Source: Ruminococcus sp. (GTDB taxonomy: Bacteria; Bacillota_A; Clostridia; Oscillospirales; Ruminococcaceae). Taken from it: DNA of 64,000 bases. Shown piece by piece: positions 15,843-24,467 of the stretch. The first letter of the stretch is position 1. Every line of letters starts with the position of its first letter. Both the position numbers and the translations under genes were made by a program. The notes under the pieces were generated by a model that did no database searches, had not been told where the DNA came from, and saw only the letters and a program-made list of their open reading frames with translations. The stretch lies in contig NZ_JAEEMU010000038.1 in NCBI RefSeq assembly GCF_016283395.1, positions 95,814 to 159,813 on the forward strand. The letters run 5' to 3'.

Positions 15843-16423
15843 CTGTTATTGCCTTTGAATTCCTTTTTGACTATAAGTATCTCCTCTTTTTCAACAAGCT
15901 CCCTGCCCTCAAATCCGAGACGGATAATGTACGGCATAAAGTCGATAAGACGCATGAAATCATCAACTCCGAAGCTGTTGTCATAGTAGTGAAGAATAGT
16001 GCTGAGAGCAGTACCGTGAGTACCTACCATTATGTTCTCATCTCTGTGAGCGTCAAGCATATCATTTACCGCAGCAATATTCCTGTCCATTACAGACTGC
16101 AAGCACTCGCCGTCACTTTCGCTGTAGCTCAGGTCAGCCCAGCGTTTGCGGAACATCTCTATATTATTGCTGTTTTTGCCGTTGATACGCTCATGCAGCC
16201 TCTCATCGATTGCAATATCGAGCCCGTGTTCATCTGCGGTCTGCTTTATGGTATCATAGCTGCGCTTATACGGACTTGAAATTGCACAGTCAAGGCGGAT
16301 ATCCTTCATTGCTTCCACTACTTTAAGAGTATCCCTCTCGCCCTCCTCGGTAAGGGGACGTTTTGATGCTTCTGCGAAAGCATAATCGGGCTGTGCATGA
16401 CGTACAAAGTAAATATTGGTCAT
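15839..16423 (-). CDS. histidine phosphatase family (phosphoglycerate mutase-like) protein
   Basis: The 194-residue protein has the catalytic FVRHAQPD motif (RHx) at residue 7 and a GTHGTALS motif late in the chain, the two halves of the histidine phosphatase active site. It probably dephosphorylates a small metabolite; the substrate is unknown. The ATG overlaps the nspC stop by one base, making it the last gene of the minus-strand polyamine run. It ends at the MITE-like element. Confidence 0.85.
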   Translation of the reverse strand: MTNIYFVRHAQPDYAFAEASKRPLTEEGERDTLKVVEAMKDIRLDCAISSPYKRSYDTIKQTADEHGLDIAIDERLHERINGKNSNNIEMFRKRWADLSYSESDGECLQSVMDRNIAAVNDMLDAHRDENIMVGTHGTALSTILHYYDNSFGVDDFMRLIDFMPYIIRLGFEGRELVEKEEILIVKKEFKGNNR

Positions 16424-17550
16424 CAGAGTCGCTCCTTAAAGTCAGAATAGCCGAAACTGCGAAGCGTCTCAAAGCTGCCGTCCTTTTTCAGCAGAAGTAT
16501 TGAGGGCAGCGGCATACCGTTGAAGGTATTGTTCTTGACCATTGAATATATCGCCATGTCTCCGAAAACAAGTCTGTCGCCTATATGAAGCGGTTCATCG
16601 AAGGAGTACTCGCCGATAGAGTCCCCTGCAAGACAGGTCTGTGAGCCCAGTCTGTAGCTGTACTTCTTTTCGCCTTTCTCTCCCGAGCCAACAAGTGGCG
16701 GACGATAAGGCATTTCCAGTACATCAGGCATATGGCAGGCAGCAGAGGTATCAAGTATAGCCATTGGCATATCATTTTCCGTGATATCCAGCACCTCGGT
16801 CACAAGCCAGCCTGCATTTAGAGCGGCTGCTTCACCGGGTTCGAGGAACACTTCCAGTCCGTACTTTTCCTGCATACGTTTTATGCAGCGTTCAAGCCGC
16901 GGTATGTCGTAATCCGCACGGGTTATATGATGACCGCCGCCGAAGTTTATCCACTCCATTTTTTCGAGAACATCGCCGAACTTTTCCTCAACAGCATCAA
17001 GTGTAGCTTCAAGGTCATCTGAATTCTGCTCGCAGAGAGTGTGGAAATGTATTCCCGTAACGCCGTCAAGGTCGTCTGTACGGAAGTTCTTCCGCGTGAT
17101 GCCAAGCCTTGACTTAGGCGAACAGGGGTCGTATATCTCATGTCCCTCCTGAGTTGAAAACTCCGGATTGATACGGAGTCCTATCTTCTTGCCTGCCGCA
17201 AGTACACGGTCACGGTACTTGTCAAGCTGAGTAAATGAGTTGAAGATGATATGACCGCAGTAGGATATTATCTCGTCTATTTCGTTTTCGCGGTAAGCAG
17301 CCGAAAAAACGTGATTTTCCTTTCCCATTTCTTCATATCCCAGCTTTGCCTCGAAAAGTCCGCTGCAAGCTGTTCCGTCGAGATATTCCTTCATAAGCGG
17401 ATAGACATGATAGCATGAAAAAGCCTTCTGAGCAAGGAGTATCTTAGCTCCCGTGCGCTGTGAAACGCCGCGGAGTATCTCCATATTGTGAATAAGTGCC
17501 GACTCGTCCACTACGTAGCAGGGAGTCGGCATTTTTGTATTATCAAACAT
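16423..17550 (-). CDS. nspC: carboxynorspermidine/carboxyspermidine decarboxylase
   Basis: This PLP enzyme of about 375 residues (alanine-racemase fold, related to DAP decarboxylase) removes CO2 from carboxyspermidine or carboxynorspermidine. MPTPCYVVDESAL at the N-terminus, LLAQKAFSCY with the PLP lysine, HTLCEQN and GGGHHITRADYD are typical of NspC. Start 17550 (MFDNTKMPTPCYV) is preferred; a TTG at 17562 would overlap the cyclophilin gene. Its partner dehydrogenase is encoded at 18702-19904. Confidence 0.92.
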   Translation of the reverse strand: MFDNTKMPTPCYVVDESALIHNMEILRGVSQRTGAKILLAQKAFSCYHVYPLMKEYLDGTACSGLFEAKLGYEEMGKENHVFSAAYRENEIDEIISYCGHIIFNSFTQLDKYRDRVLAAGKKIGLRINPEFSTQEGHEIYDPCSPKSRLGITRKNFRTDDLDGVTGIHFHTLCEQNSDDLEATLDAVEEKFGDVLEKMEWINFGGGHHITRADYDIPRLERCIKRMQEKYGLEVFLEPGEAAALNAGWLVTEVLDITENDMPMAILDTSAACHMPDVLEMPYRPPLVGSGEKGEKKYSYRLGSQTCLAGDSIGEYSFDEPLHIGDRLVFGDMAIYSMVKNNTFNGMPLPSILLLKKDGSFETLRSFGYSDFKERL

Positions 17551-17554
17551 AAGC

Positions 17555-18208
17555 TTATTCAAGGAAATTGTTCATGGTGATCTTAACTCTCGGAGCACCA
17601 TTCTCATCAGGTTCGATCATCTCGACCTTTTCCATTACGATAGGTGTATTTGGCTTTGACATTGCACCGTCAGTACCCTGTGAACGAGGTACTCTTGTGA
17701 AGTCGTCAACTACCTCCATGCCCTCTGTAACGTTGCCGAATGCAGCATAATAGCCGTCAAGTGAAGCTGTGTAATTACCTGTATAGCAGATAAAGAACTG
17801 GCTTGATGCGCTGTCGGGATCATTTGAACGAGCCATTGATATTACTCCGCGCTGATGTGAAGTAGGATTGTCAACGCCGTTTGCAGCAAACTCGCCCTTT
17901 ATAGTCTCCTTGCTGCCGCCCATGCCTGTACCCTCGGGATCGCCGCCCTGTGCCATAAATCCGTCAATTACACGGTGGAAGGTAAGTCCGTTATAAAAGC
18001 CCTCATTTACCAGCTTTTCAAAGTTAGCGCAGGTTATGGGAGCTTTATCGGGATAAAGGGTCACGATAATAGTATTACCCGACTGTCCTGCTGCTGTTGT
18101 GGACTCTTTTTTATCAGAGCCTGCGTCCTTGCCGCAGCCTGTCATAATAAGCATTGTCGCAGCAACAGCTGCTGTCATTACCTTTTTGAGGTTCTTAAAA
18201 CCTTTCAT
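17555..18208 (-). CDS. lipoprotein cyclophilin-type peptidyl-prolyl isomerase
   Basis: The 217-residue protein begins with a lipoprotein signal peptide (lipobox around LIMTGC) and a short polar linker. The cyclophilin domain has FHRVIDGFMAQGGDP, SQFFICY and FGNVTEGMEVVD. It would fold exported proteins at the cell surface. It sits between polyamine genes without an obvious metabolic link. AAGGAG precedes the ATG. Confidence 0.9.
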   Translation of the reverse strand: MKGFKNLKKVMTAAVAATMLIMTGCGKDAGSDKKESTTAAGQSGNTIIVTLYPDKAPITCANFEKLVNEGFYNGLTFHRVIDGFMAQGGDPEGTGMGGSKETIKGEFAANGVDNPTSHQRGVISMARSNDPDSASSQFFICYTGNYTASLDGYYAAFGNVTEGMEVVDDFTRVPRSQGTDGAMSKPNTPIVMEKVEMIEPDENGAPRVKITMNNFLE

Positions 18209-18226
18209 ATTTTTCTATTCTCCTTT

Positions 18227-18700
18227 TCAGCTGATATCCGTAAATATCAGTTTTCTTACTATATTAAGCTTTGAAAATGCAAAGCCTATGAATGCTCCCG
18301 AAATATTCAGGATAAAATCGTCTATATCACAGCTGCCGCGCATTGTAAGGAACTGACCTGCCTCAACTCCTATGATGACTGCCGCTATAGTAAGGGCAAA
18401 CACCTTAAAGCTGCGCTGCTTTTTCCACAGCGCAGGGAAGAATACTCCCGCAGGCATGAATACCGCTAAATTCCCCCACAGATTATCAAAGGAGAACTCT
18501 CCGTATATTATATCGTCTGCGCGATAATATCTGACAAACTCAGATATAGTACGGAACGGTACGAAATTGGAATTCTTACGGAAGTATTCACCATAGGTGT
18601 AAAAGTTCAGCATACTGCTCCTTATATAAAAGAGCAGATAATACGCAGCCGCAGCGTATATTACAAAAAGAGCAAAAACTAAAAGCTTTTTAGCCCTCAT
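18227..18700 (-). CDS. VanZ-like membrane protein
   Basis: This protein of about 157 residues has around four hydrophobic segments, FVPFRTISEFVRYY after the first, NLWGNLAVFMPAGVFFP in the middle and SCDIDDFILNISGAFIGF near the end, the VanZ pattern. The start is set at ATG 18700, one base after the preceding stop; TTG 18712 would overlap that gene. VanZ proteins are linked to low-level teicoplanin resistance in some bacteria, but most homologues are uncharacterised. Confidence 0.8.
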   Translation of the reverse strand: MRAKKLLVFALFVIYAAAAYYLLFYIRSSMLNFYTYGEYFRKNSNFVPFRTISEFVRYYRADDIIYGEFSFDNLWGNLAVFMPAGVFFPALWKKQRSFKVFALTIAAVIIGVEAGQFLTMRGSCDIDDFILNISGAFIGFAFSKLNIVRKLIFTDIS

Positions 18701-18701
18701 A

Positions 18702-19904
18702 TCAGTCAACAAGAGTAGGATCGAAGTCCTCTTCCCAAGGAAGTCCCCACTTGTTGAGTGCTTCCATGAACGGATCGGGATCGAATTCCTCGATGTTGTA
18801 AACGCCTGCCTTCTTCCATGTGCCTGTCATTATCATCATTGCGCCTATCATTGCAGGTACACCTGTTGTATAGGAGATAGCCTGTGAGCCAACTTCCTTG
18901 TAGCACTCCTGATGATCGCAGATGTTGTAAAGGTAGTAGTTCTTGTCCTTGCCGTCCTTCTTGCCACGGAAGATACAGCCGATATTCGTCTTTCCAACTG
19001 TTCTCGGACCAAGTGATGCAGGATCAGGAAGTACAGCCTTGAGGAACTGGAGAGGTACTATCTCCTTGCCCTCGTACATGATAGGCTCGATAGATGTCAT
19101 ACCTACATTTTCAAGGCACTTGAGGTGTGTGAGGTAGCTCTGACCGAATGTCATGAAGAAACGGATACGCTTGATGCCCTTGATATTAAGAGCGAGAGAC
19201 TCAAGCTCCTCATGGTGGAGGAGGTACATATCCTTCTCGCCTACGCCCTTGAAGTTATAAACGCGCTTTATCTCCATAGGCTCAGTCTCTACCCACTTGC
19301 CGTCCTCGATGTAGCTGCCCTTTGCAGATACCTCACGGATATTGATCTCAGGGTTGAAGTTTGTAGCGAACGGATAGCCGTGGTCGCCGCCGTTGCAGTC
19401 GAGGATATCAATGTAGTTTATCTCGTCGAACTGGTGCTTCATAGCGTAAGCTGAGAATACACCTGTTACACCCGGGTCAAAGCCGCTTCCGAGAAGTGCT
19501 GTGATGCCAGCCTTTTCAAATCTCTCACGGTATGCCCACTGCCACTTGTACTCAAATTTAGCAGTATCAAGAGGCTCGTAGTTTGCAGTATCAACATAGT
19601 GAGTCTTTGTAGCGAGACAAGCGTCCATGATAGTAAGGTCCTGATAAGGAAGTGCAAGGTTCAGCACTACATCAGGCTTATAGCTGTTGATGAGAGCAAC
19701 AAGCTCGTCAACATTGTCAGCATTTACCTGAGCAGTCTCGATGACTGTCTTTGTTGTAGGCTGGAGCTTTTCCTTCAGCGCGTCGCACTTTGACTTTGTA
19801 CGGCTTGCTATCATTATGCCCTCAAATACCTCGCTGTTCTGACAGCACTTGTGAATTGCAACGGAAGCAACTCCTCCGCAGCCGATGATCATACATTTTC
19901 CCAT
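18702..19904 (-). CDS. carboxynorspermidine/carboxyspermidine dehydrogenase (saccharopine dehydrogenase family)
   Basis: The 400-residue protein has an N-terminal Rossmann motif, MIIGCGGVASVAIHKC, and matches LYS1-like carboxynorspermidine synthases: LGSGFDPGVTGVFSAYA, DCNGGDHGYPFATNFNPEIN and ISYTTGVPAMIGAMM. It condenses putrescine (or diaminopropane) with aspartate semialdehyde, reducing the imine to carboxyspermidine (or carboxynorspermidine), which NspC then decarboxylates. CGGAGG precedes the ATG. This alternative spermidine route is common in gut bacteria. Confidence 0.92.
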   Translation of the reverse strand: MGKCMIIGCGGVASVAIHKCCQNSEVFEGIMIASRTKSKCDALKEKLQPTTKTVIETAQVNADNVDELVALINSYKPDVVLNLALPYQDLTIMDACLATKTHYVDTANYEPLDTAKFEYKWQWAYRERFEKAGITALLGSGFDPGVTGVFSAYAMKHQFDEINYIDILDCNGGDHGYPFATNFNPEINIREVSAKGSYIEDGKWVETEPMEIKRVYNFKGVGEKDMYLLHHEELESLALNIKGIKRIRFFMTFGQSYLTHLKCLENVGMTSIEPIMYEGKEIVPLQFLKAVLPDPASLGPRTVGKTNIGCIFRGKKDGKDKNYYLYNICDHQECYKEVGSQAISYTTGVPAMIGAMMIMTGTWKKAGVYNIEEFDPDPFMEALNKWGLPWEEDFDPTLVD

Positions 19905-19923
19905 TTTTAATTCCTCCGTATCT

Positions 19924-20310
19924 TTAAAAATTTATATGTGTTATTAAATAAATGCCCATTGCCACTAAAAACAAATCAGTAAAGAGATGTTTTTTCTGTC
20001 TTGAAGGACAATAATACATTTCAGGGTTATTGGGGTTTACCTTTATCTCATGATTCTCACTGTTCTGCACATGAAATACCAAGCCTGATTCTCTTGCCTC
20101 ATACAGACTGTTGTCATATTCATAGACCACCTTGTACGTTTCAGTCCCGTCACTGTTTACACACGAGACTTTTAACATAACACTGACCGTTTCTGTACAC
20201 TTGCGTTTCAGATAACTGAAAAACATAAAGTCGAACAGACCTATTATAGCCGGTGACAGCAATACGAATTTCCAAAATAAATATTCTTCCATATTCTCTA
20301 TATCCGGCAT
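19924..20310 (-). CDS. DUF3592-like two-TM protein, copy 1
   Basis: First (most distal) of eleven related proteins. It has a hydrophobic segment, KRKCTETVSV just after it, a beta-rich domain with VYEYDNSLYEAR, the pattern VNPNNPEMYYCPS, and a second hydrophobic segment. The start is uncertain: ATG 20310 is used, and a TTG lies 39 bases upstream. The gene ends 20 bases before the dehydrogenase start, so the two may be cotranscribed. Function unknown. Confidence 0.65.
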   Translation of the reverse strand: MPDIENMEEYLFWKFVLLSPAIIGLFDFMFFSYLKRKCTETVSVMLKVSCVNSDGTETYKVVYEYDNSLYEARESGLVFHVQNSENHEIKVNPNNPEMYYCPSRQKKHLFTDLFLVAMGIYLITHINF

Positions 20311-20404
20311 TTTTCTTTCACCAATATCTATACTCCCTTTCTTTTTCAATCGTCTTATCTCAGTGAACTGAATAAAAATCAGTCAATAGGTTTTATATGT
20401 CATT

Positions 20405-20794
20405 TCAACAAAATAAAAACTTAATTAATGCTCCCACAGCAATACATATCAGATATATAATAACTTTATGTATTGTTTCCTGCGGACAGTAAAAATTTTC
20501 AGGCTTATCAGGGTCAATATAAAGGCCTACACGCTCGCCTATACTAAAAGAAAGATATGGAGAATATAAACTACTCCTTTTCATGTAATCTTTGCCCTCA
20601 AATCTATATTCAAAAACAGGGAAATATGAATAACTTATATGACGTCTTCTTTTGGTGTTGCGTTTTTTTTCAATATCTACAACAACAGCATCAACATACT
20701 CTGTACACCTTTTCTTTTTTATTATTATATCTATTATTCCCCAAACACCTACCACAAAAAGAATAATGGGAAAAATTAACATTAAAATTGTCAT
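20405..20794 (-). CDS. DUF3592-like two-TM protein, copy 2
   Basis: 129 residues: a first membrane segment, KKKRCTEYVDAVVVDI, the extracytoplasmic domain with FPVFEYRFEGKDY, IDPDKPENFYCP, and a second membrane segment at the C-terminus. AAGGTG precedes the ATG. The same layout as its neighbours shows it is a paralogue rather than a fragment. Confidence 0.72.
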   Translation of the reverse strand: MTILMLIFPIILFVVGVWGIIDIIIKKKRCTEYVDAVVVDIEKKRNTKRRRHISYSYFPVFEYRFEGKDYMKRSSLYSPYLSFSIGERVGLYIDPDKPENFYCPQETIHKVIIYLICIAVGALIKFLFC

Positions 20795-20825
20795 TTTCTC
20801 ACCTTCCTGTTTTTATCATTAAAAC

Positions 20826-21284
20826 TCAGATGCTTTCACAATATGCAAAAAACAGCTTGATACCAAGTATTATTACCAGTATAACGCCAATTCCTATGGA
20901 AAGACCTTTTATGGCCTGTATATTATCGTGTTTTTCCTCAGCAGGACAGATGCATGATTTAGGATTTTCGGGATCCACAAACAGCTCCACCTTTGAACCT
21001 ATCTGCATTTTCTTAAGCCATGATTTTGAAGTACTGCCTGCACACCTGCAAAATTCACCTTTATAGGAATACTCATAGAGCGGCGCACGTTTTATGTCGT
21101 ATGATTCGGTCTCTCTGTCGTATATACTGACTTCTGTATAATCGACTACTTCTGCCACAACAATTTCAGTACATTTTTTTCGCCGTTTCTTTTCTTCAAT
21201 ATGTAGTTTTGTCAATATTACTATCGAAGAACCGACAACAAATAAAACAACAAAACCTATTATATATACAAGCAAATAATCCAT
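20826..21284 (-). CDS. DUF3592-like two-TM protein, copy 3
   Basis: 152 residues with the array's common plan: TM1, RKKCTEIVVAEVVDY, APLYEYSYKGEF, VDPENPKSCICPAEE, TM2. The CXRC near the middle (GEFCRCAGST) is not shared by the others. No enzyme motif is seen. Confidence 0.72.
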   Translation of the reverse strand: MDYLLVYIIGFVVLFVVGSSIVILTKLHIEEKKRRKKCTEIVVAEVVDYTEVSIYDRETESYDIKRAPLYEYSYKGEFCRCAGSTSKSWLKKMQIGSKVELFVDPENPKSCICPAEEKHDNIQAIKGLSIGIGVILVIILGIKLFFAYCESI

Positions 21285-21358
21285 TTATTTCACGACCTTA
21301 AAAATTCCTATCATATCAATTCTTATTTCGTCTCAAAGAATGGTCTGCGCTTTAAAAG

Positions 21359-21829
21359 TCAATCTTCAACGTTTATTTTGCCCGTTAAAGACAATATAAC
21401 CACAATAATTGCTACTGCTCCCGCGCCTATTAATACCAACTCAGATATTAACAATCCTTTGTTGTCTTTCGGATCATAAAACTCATAAGGCTCATCAGGA
21501 TTGATCATCAGCTCTGAACTATCGCCTACGTTGTAATTATTTGAGCTTACAAGACTTTCAACTTCATAATCCTGTCCCATATAATTATAACTCCAGACAG
21601 GGAAATATGAAGTACTTGGCGGACTGTCAGAATCACCTGGAGTATAGCTTTCTCTGATATCGACCACTGTTGCATATACGGTTTCCGTACAATTCTTTTT
21701 CAGTTTTCGCCTTCTTTTGAAATCGTATACGCCCAAACCAAGGAAGGTTAATGGTACAATAAACATAACAGATGATGTCAGCAGGCATAATCCAATCATT
21801 ACTAATATTACAGTGATAGACGTTACCAT
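21359..21829 (-). CDS. DUF3592-like two-TM protein, copy 4
   Basis: About 156 residues. A hydrophobic N-terminus of two segments is followed by KKNCTETVYATVVDI, FPVWSYNYMGQDYEV, INPDEPYEFYDP and a C-terminal segment. ATG 21829 is preferred because AGGTGG is 5 bases upstream; a GTG three codons earlier lies in that site. Confidence 0.7.
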   Translation of the reverse strand: MVTSITVILVMIGLCLLTSSVMFIVPLTFLGLGVYDFKRRRKLKKNCTETVYATVVDIRESYTPGDSDSPPSTSYFPVWSYNYMGQDYEVESLVSSNNYNVGDSSELMINPDEPYEFYDPKDNKGLLISELVLIGAGAVAIIVVILSLTGKINVED

Positions 21830-21860
21830 TTTTTCCACCTGCCTTTAAAGTATCATGACA

Positions 21861-22343
21861 TCAATAACCTGAGTCGTACCTCTTAGAGTTTATCAGAGAC
21901 TTTATGCTGAATCCTGTACAGATCAGACACAAGCCGCTCACTATCAAAAGAATTATACCGAAGAACTTACCCGAAGTTTCCTTTGGACAATAGTATGTCT
22001 TTGGATCACTTGGCTTTAAATAAAACTCTACTGTATCGCCCTTATGCATTTTCAGCTTTGATGAATACACATTGCTTGAAACTGTATATTCCTTGCCCTC
22101 ATATTCATATGTATACACAGGTGCATAGGTATCATCGTCCGAAGATGAACTCTTCTTGATGTCAGATACAACAGCTGTTGTTTTATATGTACATTCCTTT
22201 TTGAGCTTTGCATCATGCTTGAAGAACCATATTCCGCCCAAAAGAGTGGCTATGGTCACAAGTATCAGTATTACTACACTTGATGTTTTTACTTGTGCTG
22301 TACTTCTGTTGAACTGGATATTTCTGTTAAACTAAATATTCAT
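21861..22343 (-). pseudogene. DUF3592-like protein, copy 5, with in-frame TAG at codon 4
   Basis: The best start, ATG 22343 behind GGGAG, is followed by two codons and then TAG (22334-22332); the same frame then stays open to 21861. Downstream, only a GTG at 22259 is available, which would cut off most of the first membrane segment (VVILILVTIATLL). The rest is intact: KKECTYKTTAVVSDI, APVYTYEYEGKEY, LKPSDPKTYYCPKE and TM2. It is either a recently inactivated copy, a sequencing error, or a gene started from a weak codon. Confidence 0.6.
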
Positions 22344-22372
22344 GATAATTCTCCCTTTTTAAAATAAATTTA

Positions 22373-22819
22373 TTAGTTTGAATGTGATTTATATATCGCA
22401 ATAGCCTTTGCTAAAATACATAAACTACTAAATGCTCCGATACAGATCATTATAATTCCGGCTTTATCTGAACCATCGATCTCTTCAACAAGTCGAAAAT
22501 CCTCGGGATTATCAGGATTTATGGCAAGCTGAACATGATCGCCTGCCGAAGCAAAAACATAACTTTCGTACTGCCTTTCGTAATTTATTCCGCCATAATA
22601 AAATTCAAGTAAAGCGACATACATATGACGTCTTGTGTTTCTGCTGCGGTAACTCAGATCTTGTACATTAACTACTGTTGCTTCTACGAAGTCTGTACAG
22701 CGTTCTCTCGCTTTTTTTCTGGTTCTGATATATAATATTCCAAACAAAATAAAAAGCGAAGGAATAAAAAGCCAACATGATAATATACCAATAATCAATA
22801 ATATGATTGGAAATTCCAC
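22373..22819 (-). CDS. DUF3592-like two-TM protein, copy 6
   Basis: 148 residues with a GTG start behind AAGGAG. After TM1 come ARERCTDFVEATVVNV, a domain with LLEFYYGGINYERQ, INPDNPEDFRLVEE and TM2. It is closest to copy 7, sharing RERCTD, EFYYGG/EFYYCG, VGDHV/AGDHV and the absence of the YxP ending. A 29-base piece of the GNAT gene end lies just upstream. Confidence 0.72.
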   Translation of the reverse strand: MEFPIILLIIGILSCWLFIPSLFILFGILYIRTRKKARERCTDFVEATVVNVQDLSYRSRNTRRHMYVALLEFYYGGINYERQYESYVFASAGDHVQLAINPDNPEDFRLVEEIDGSDKAGIIMICIGAFSSLCILAKAIAIYKSHSN

Positions 22820-22837
22820 AATAAAAAATACTCCTTA

Positions 22838-22871
22838 ATTAATGATAAGCTTCATTGGTGTGAACTGTGAT
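22838..22871 (-). pseudogene. fragment of GNAT gene 3' end
   Basis: Bases 22843-22871 are identical to 23338-23366, the 3' end of the intact GNAT gene, over 29 bases; the bases towards copy 6 are also similar. It lies directly upstream of copy 6, just as the intact GNAT gene lies directly upstream of copy 7. It therefore marks a duplication of the junction. Confidence 0.8.
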
Positions 22872-22884
22872 TTTTATAGTAAGA

Positions 22885-23316
22885 TCAAAACAAGCTCAAG
22901 ATAAACTGAACTAACATAAATAAAATTGCACCGGCTCCGACAATGATCGAAATAAGTCCGCCTTTATCTATCCCCGAAATATCTTCAAGAATATGAAATT
23001 CATCCGGATATTTGGGATTGATTGCAAGCTCGACATGATCGCCTACAGAAAACCTATATTTATGCACTATGTCATTACTCGTCCTTCTATAATATTTTCC
23101 GCAATAATAAAACTCATAAACAGGGTAGCAATCACGCTTTTTTCCTTTGCCTTCGATAAATAAACCCGTCATTTCTATATCGACTACAGTTGCTTCTACA
23201 GTATCAGTGCAGCGTTCTCTCTTTTTTTCTGTGTCATTTATCAGCCATATTCCAATTACAATAAAAAACGAAGAAATACCAAGCCACCCTATTATAAAAC
23301 CAAATAAATAAATCAC
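22885..23316 (-). CDS. DUF3592-like two-TM protein, copy 7
   Basis: 143 residues, GTG start 8 bases after AAGGAG. TM1, KRERCTDTVEATVVDI, YPVYEFYYCGKYYRR, INPKYPDEFHILED, TM2. It lies 16 bases after the GNAT gene and pairs with copy 6 as the youngest-looking duplication in the array. Confidence 0.72.
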   Translation of the reverse strand: MIYLFGFIIGWLGISSFFIVIGIWLINDTEKKRERCTDTVEATVVDIEMTGLFIEGKGKKRDCYPVYEFYYCGKYYRRTSNDIVHKYRFSVGDHVELAINPKYPDEFHILEDISGIDKGGLISIIVGAGAILFMLVQFILSLF

Positions 23317-23332
23317 AGCTAACTCTCCTTGA

Positions 23333-23791
23333 TTATATGATAAGCTTCATTGGTGTGAACTGTGATACTTTCTCTTCAAATCCTAATTTTTTATACAGCT
23401 GATAGCCGTCCTCGGAAGCCTGAAGCTCGATATAATCAAGGTCCATTATCTTAGCATCAGCTATAAGGAGCTTCATAAGCTCTGTGGCTATTCCCTGTCT
23501 GCGATAGTTCTTATCGGTTATAACATTGAGAACCGTTCCGACTCTTCCTTTAGGAAAATTCGGATTAGGCGGCATCTCCCTCACAGTAAGGAAAACCGAA
23601 CCCACAAGCTTTCCGCCGTCCTCTGCAAGATATGCAAAGAAATCACAGTTGAGGTGGTCGGCGTAATATCGAGGAAGCCTTGCCTTTATTTTTGCAGCCT
23701 CGGCATCTGTCATTTCGGGGAAGTCCTCACGTAGATATTTTATACGTATATCCGCCAGTCCCGAGGCATTCTGCGCTCTGAATATATTCAT
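23333..23791 (-). CDS. GNAT family N-acetyltransferase
   Basis: The 152-residue protein has the GNAT acetyl-CoA signature in LNVITDKNYRRQGIATELMKLL (R/Q-x-x-G-x-A at about residue 95) and the late ELQASEDGYQLYKKLGFEE strand-helix. Substrate unknown. It is the only non-DUF3592 gene in the array, and fragments of both its 3' end (22843-22871) and 5' end (24420-24460) occur elsewhere in the array. With polyamine genes around it, a polyamine or antibiotic substrate is possible but not shown. Confidence 0.85.
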   Translation of the reverse strand: MNIFRAQNASGLADIRIKYLREDFPEMTDAEAAKIKARLPRYYADHLNCDFFAYLAEDGGKLVGSVFLTVREMPPNPNFPKGRVGTVLNVITDKNYRRQGIATELMKLLIADAKIMDLDYIELQASEDGYQLYKKLGFEEKVSQFTPMKLII

Positions 23792-23844
23792 ATAACTTTA
23801 CTCCATAACATCTTTAAAAATAATCTGTCTATGACAGCTTTTTA

Positions 23845-24378
23845 CTAAGCCTTATTTTTATTGAACAATAGCACCGAAATAGAAATCACACTTGCTATTG
23901 CACCTACAATGATAAGCGTAAGCCAGCCTTCAGTATTACGTCCATTATCAGAAGGTACATAAGAATTTTTAGGTTTAACAGGATCAATATATACATCGAC
24001 CTCTTCATTCAATTCAAAGTTATCTGTTTCTTCAAAATAACCTGATCTATAAATGTATTCACGTCCGTTATAGGTATATTTGACCACGCGGGGACCTGAA
24101 TAGGACTTAGAATTTCCTATTACATTATTGTACTGATCACGCATTTCCTCTTCATTAACATTCTCATATGTCATTATTCCCTTTACAAGCTCTGTACAGA
24201 CTCCCTCTTTCTCACGAACCTTAAAATACTGAGTAGTTCCGACAATTAAAAAAACTATTCCTGTTATAATGAAAGGTAATACAAATATGTTGATCACTTT
24301 CTTCTGCTCTTCATTCAGACATATCTTCTCTTCTTCATCATCAAACGATCCAATCAAATCACGATCATCATAGTTCAT
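23845..24378 (-). CDS. DUF3592-like two-TM protein, copy 8
   Basis: About 177 residues. An acidic N-terminus (NYDDRDLIGSFDDEEEK) precedes TM1, then EGVCTELVKGIM, a domain with VVKYTYNGREYIYRSGYF, IDPVKPKNSYVPS and TM2. ATG 24378 is preferred (AAGGTG upstream); GTG 24387 lies in that site. The acidic leader foreshadows the longer Tyr/Asp-rich leaders of copies 9 and 10. Confidence 0.7.
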   Translation of the reverse strand: MNYDDRDLIGSFDDEEEKICLNEEQKKVINIFVLPFIITGIVFLIVGTTQYFKVREKEGVCTELVKGIMTYENVNEEEMRDQYNNVIGNSKSYSGPRVVKYTYNGREYIYRSGYFEETDNFELNEEVDVYIDPVKPKNSYVPSDNGRNTEGWLTLIIVGAIASVISISVLLFNKNKA

Positions 24379-24417
24379 ATTTCTCACCTTGTTTTATATG
24401 TAATTCTCAGAATAAAC

Positions 24418-24461
24418 AGTCCCGATGCGTTCTGTGCTCTGAATATATTCATATCAATTTA
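24418..24461 (-). pseudogene. fragment of GNAT gene 5' end
   Basis: On the minus strand this encodes MNIFRAQNASG followed by unrelated codons; MNIFRAQNASGL is the start of the intact GNAT gene. The upstream bases are also similar to the region before the intact gene. It lies just downstream of copy 9, a second relic of the duplications that built the array. Confidence 0.75.
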
Positions 24462-24467
24462 CCTTTC

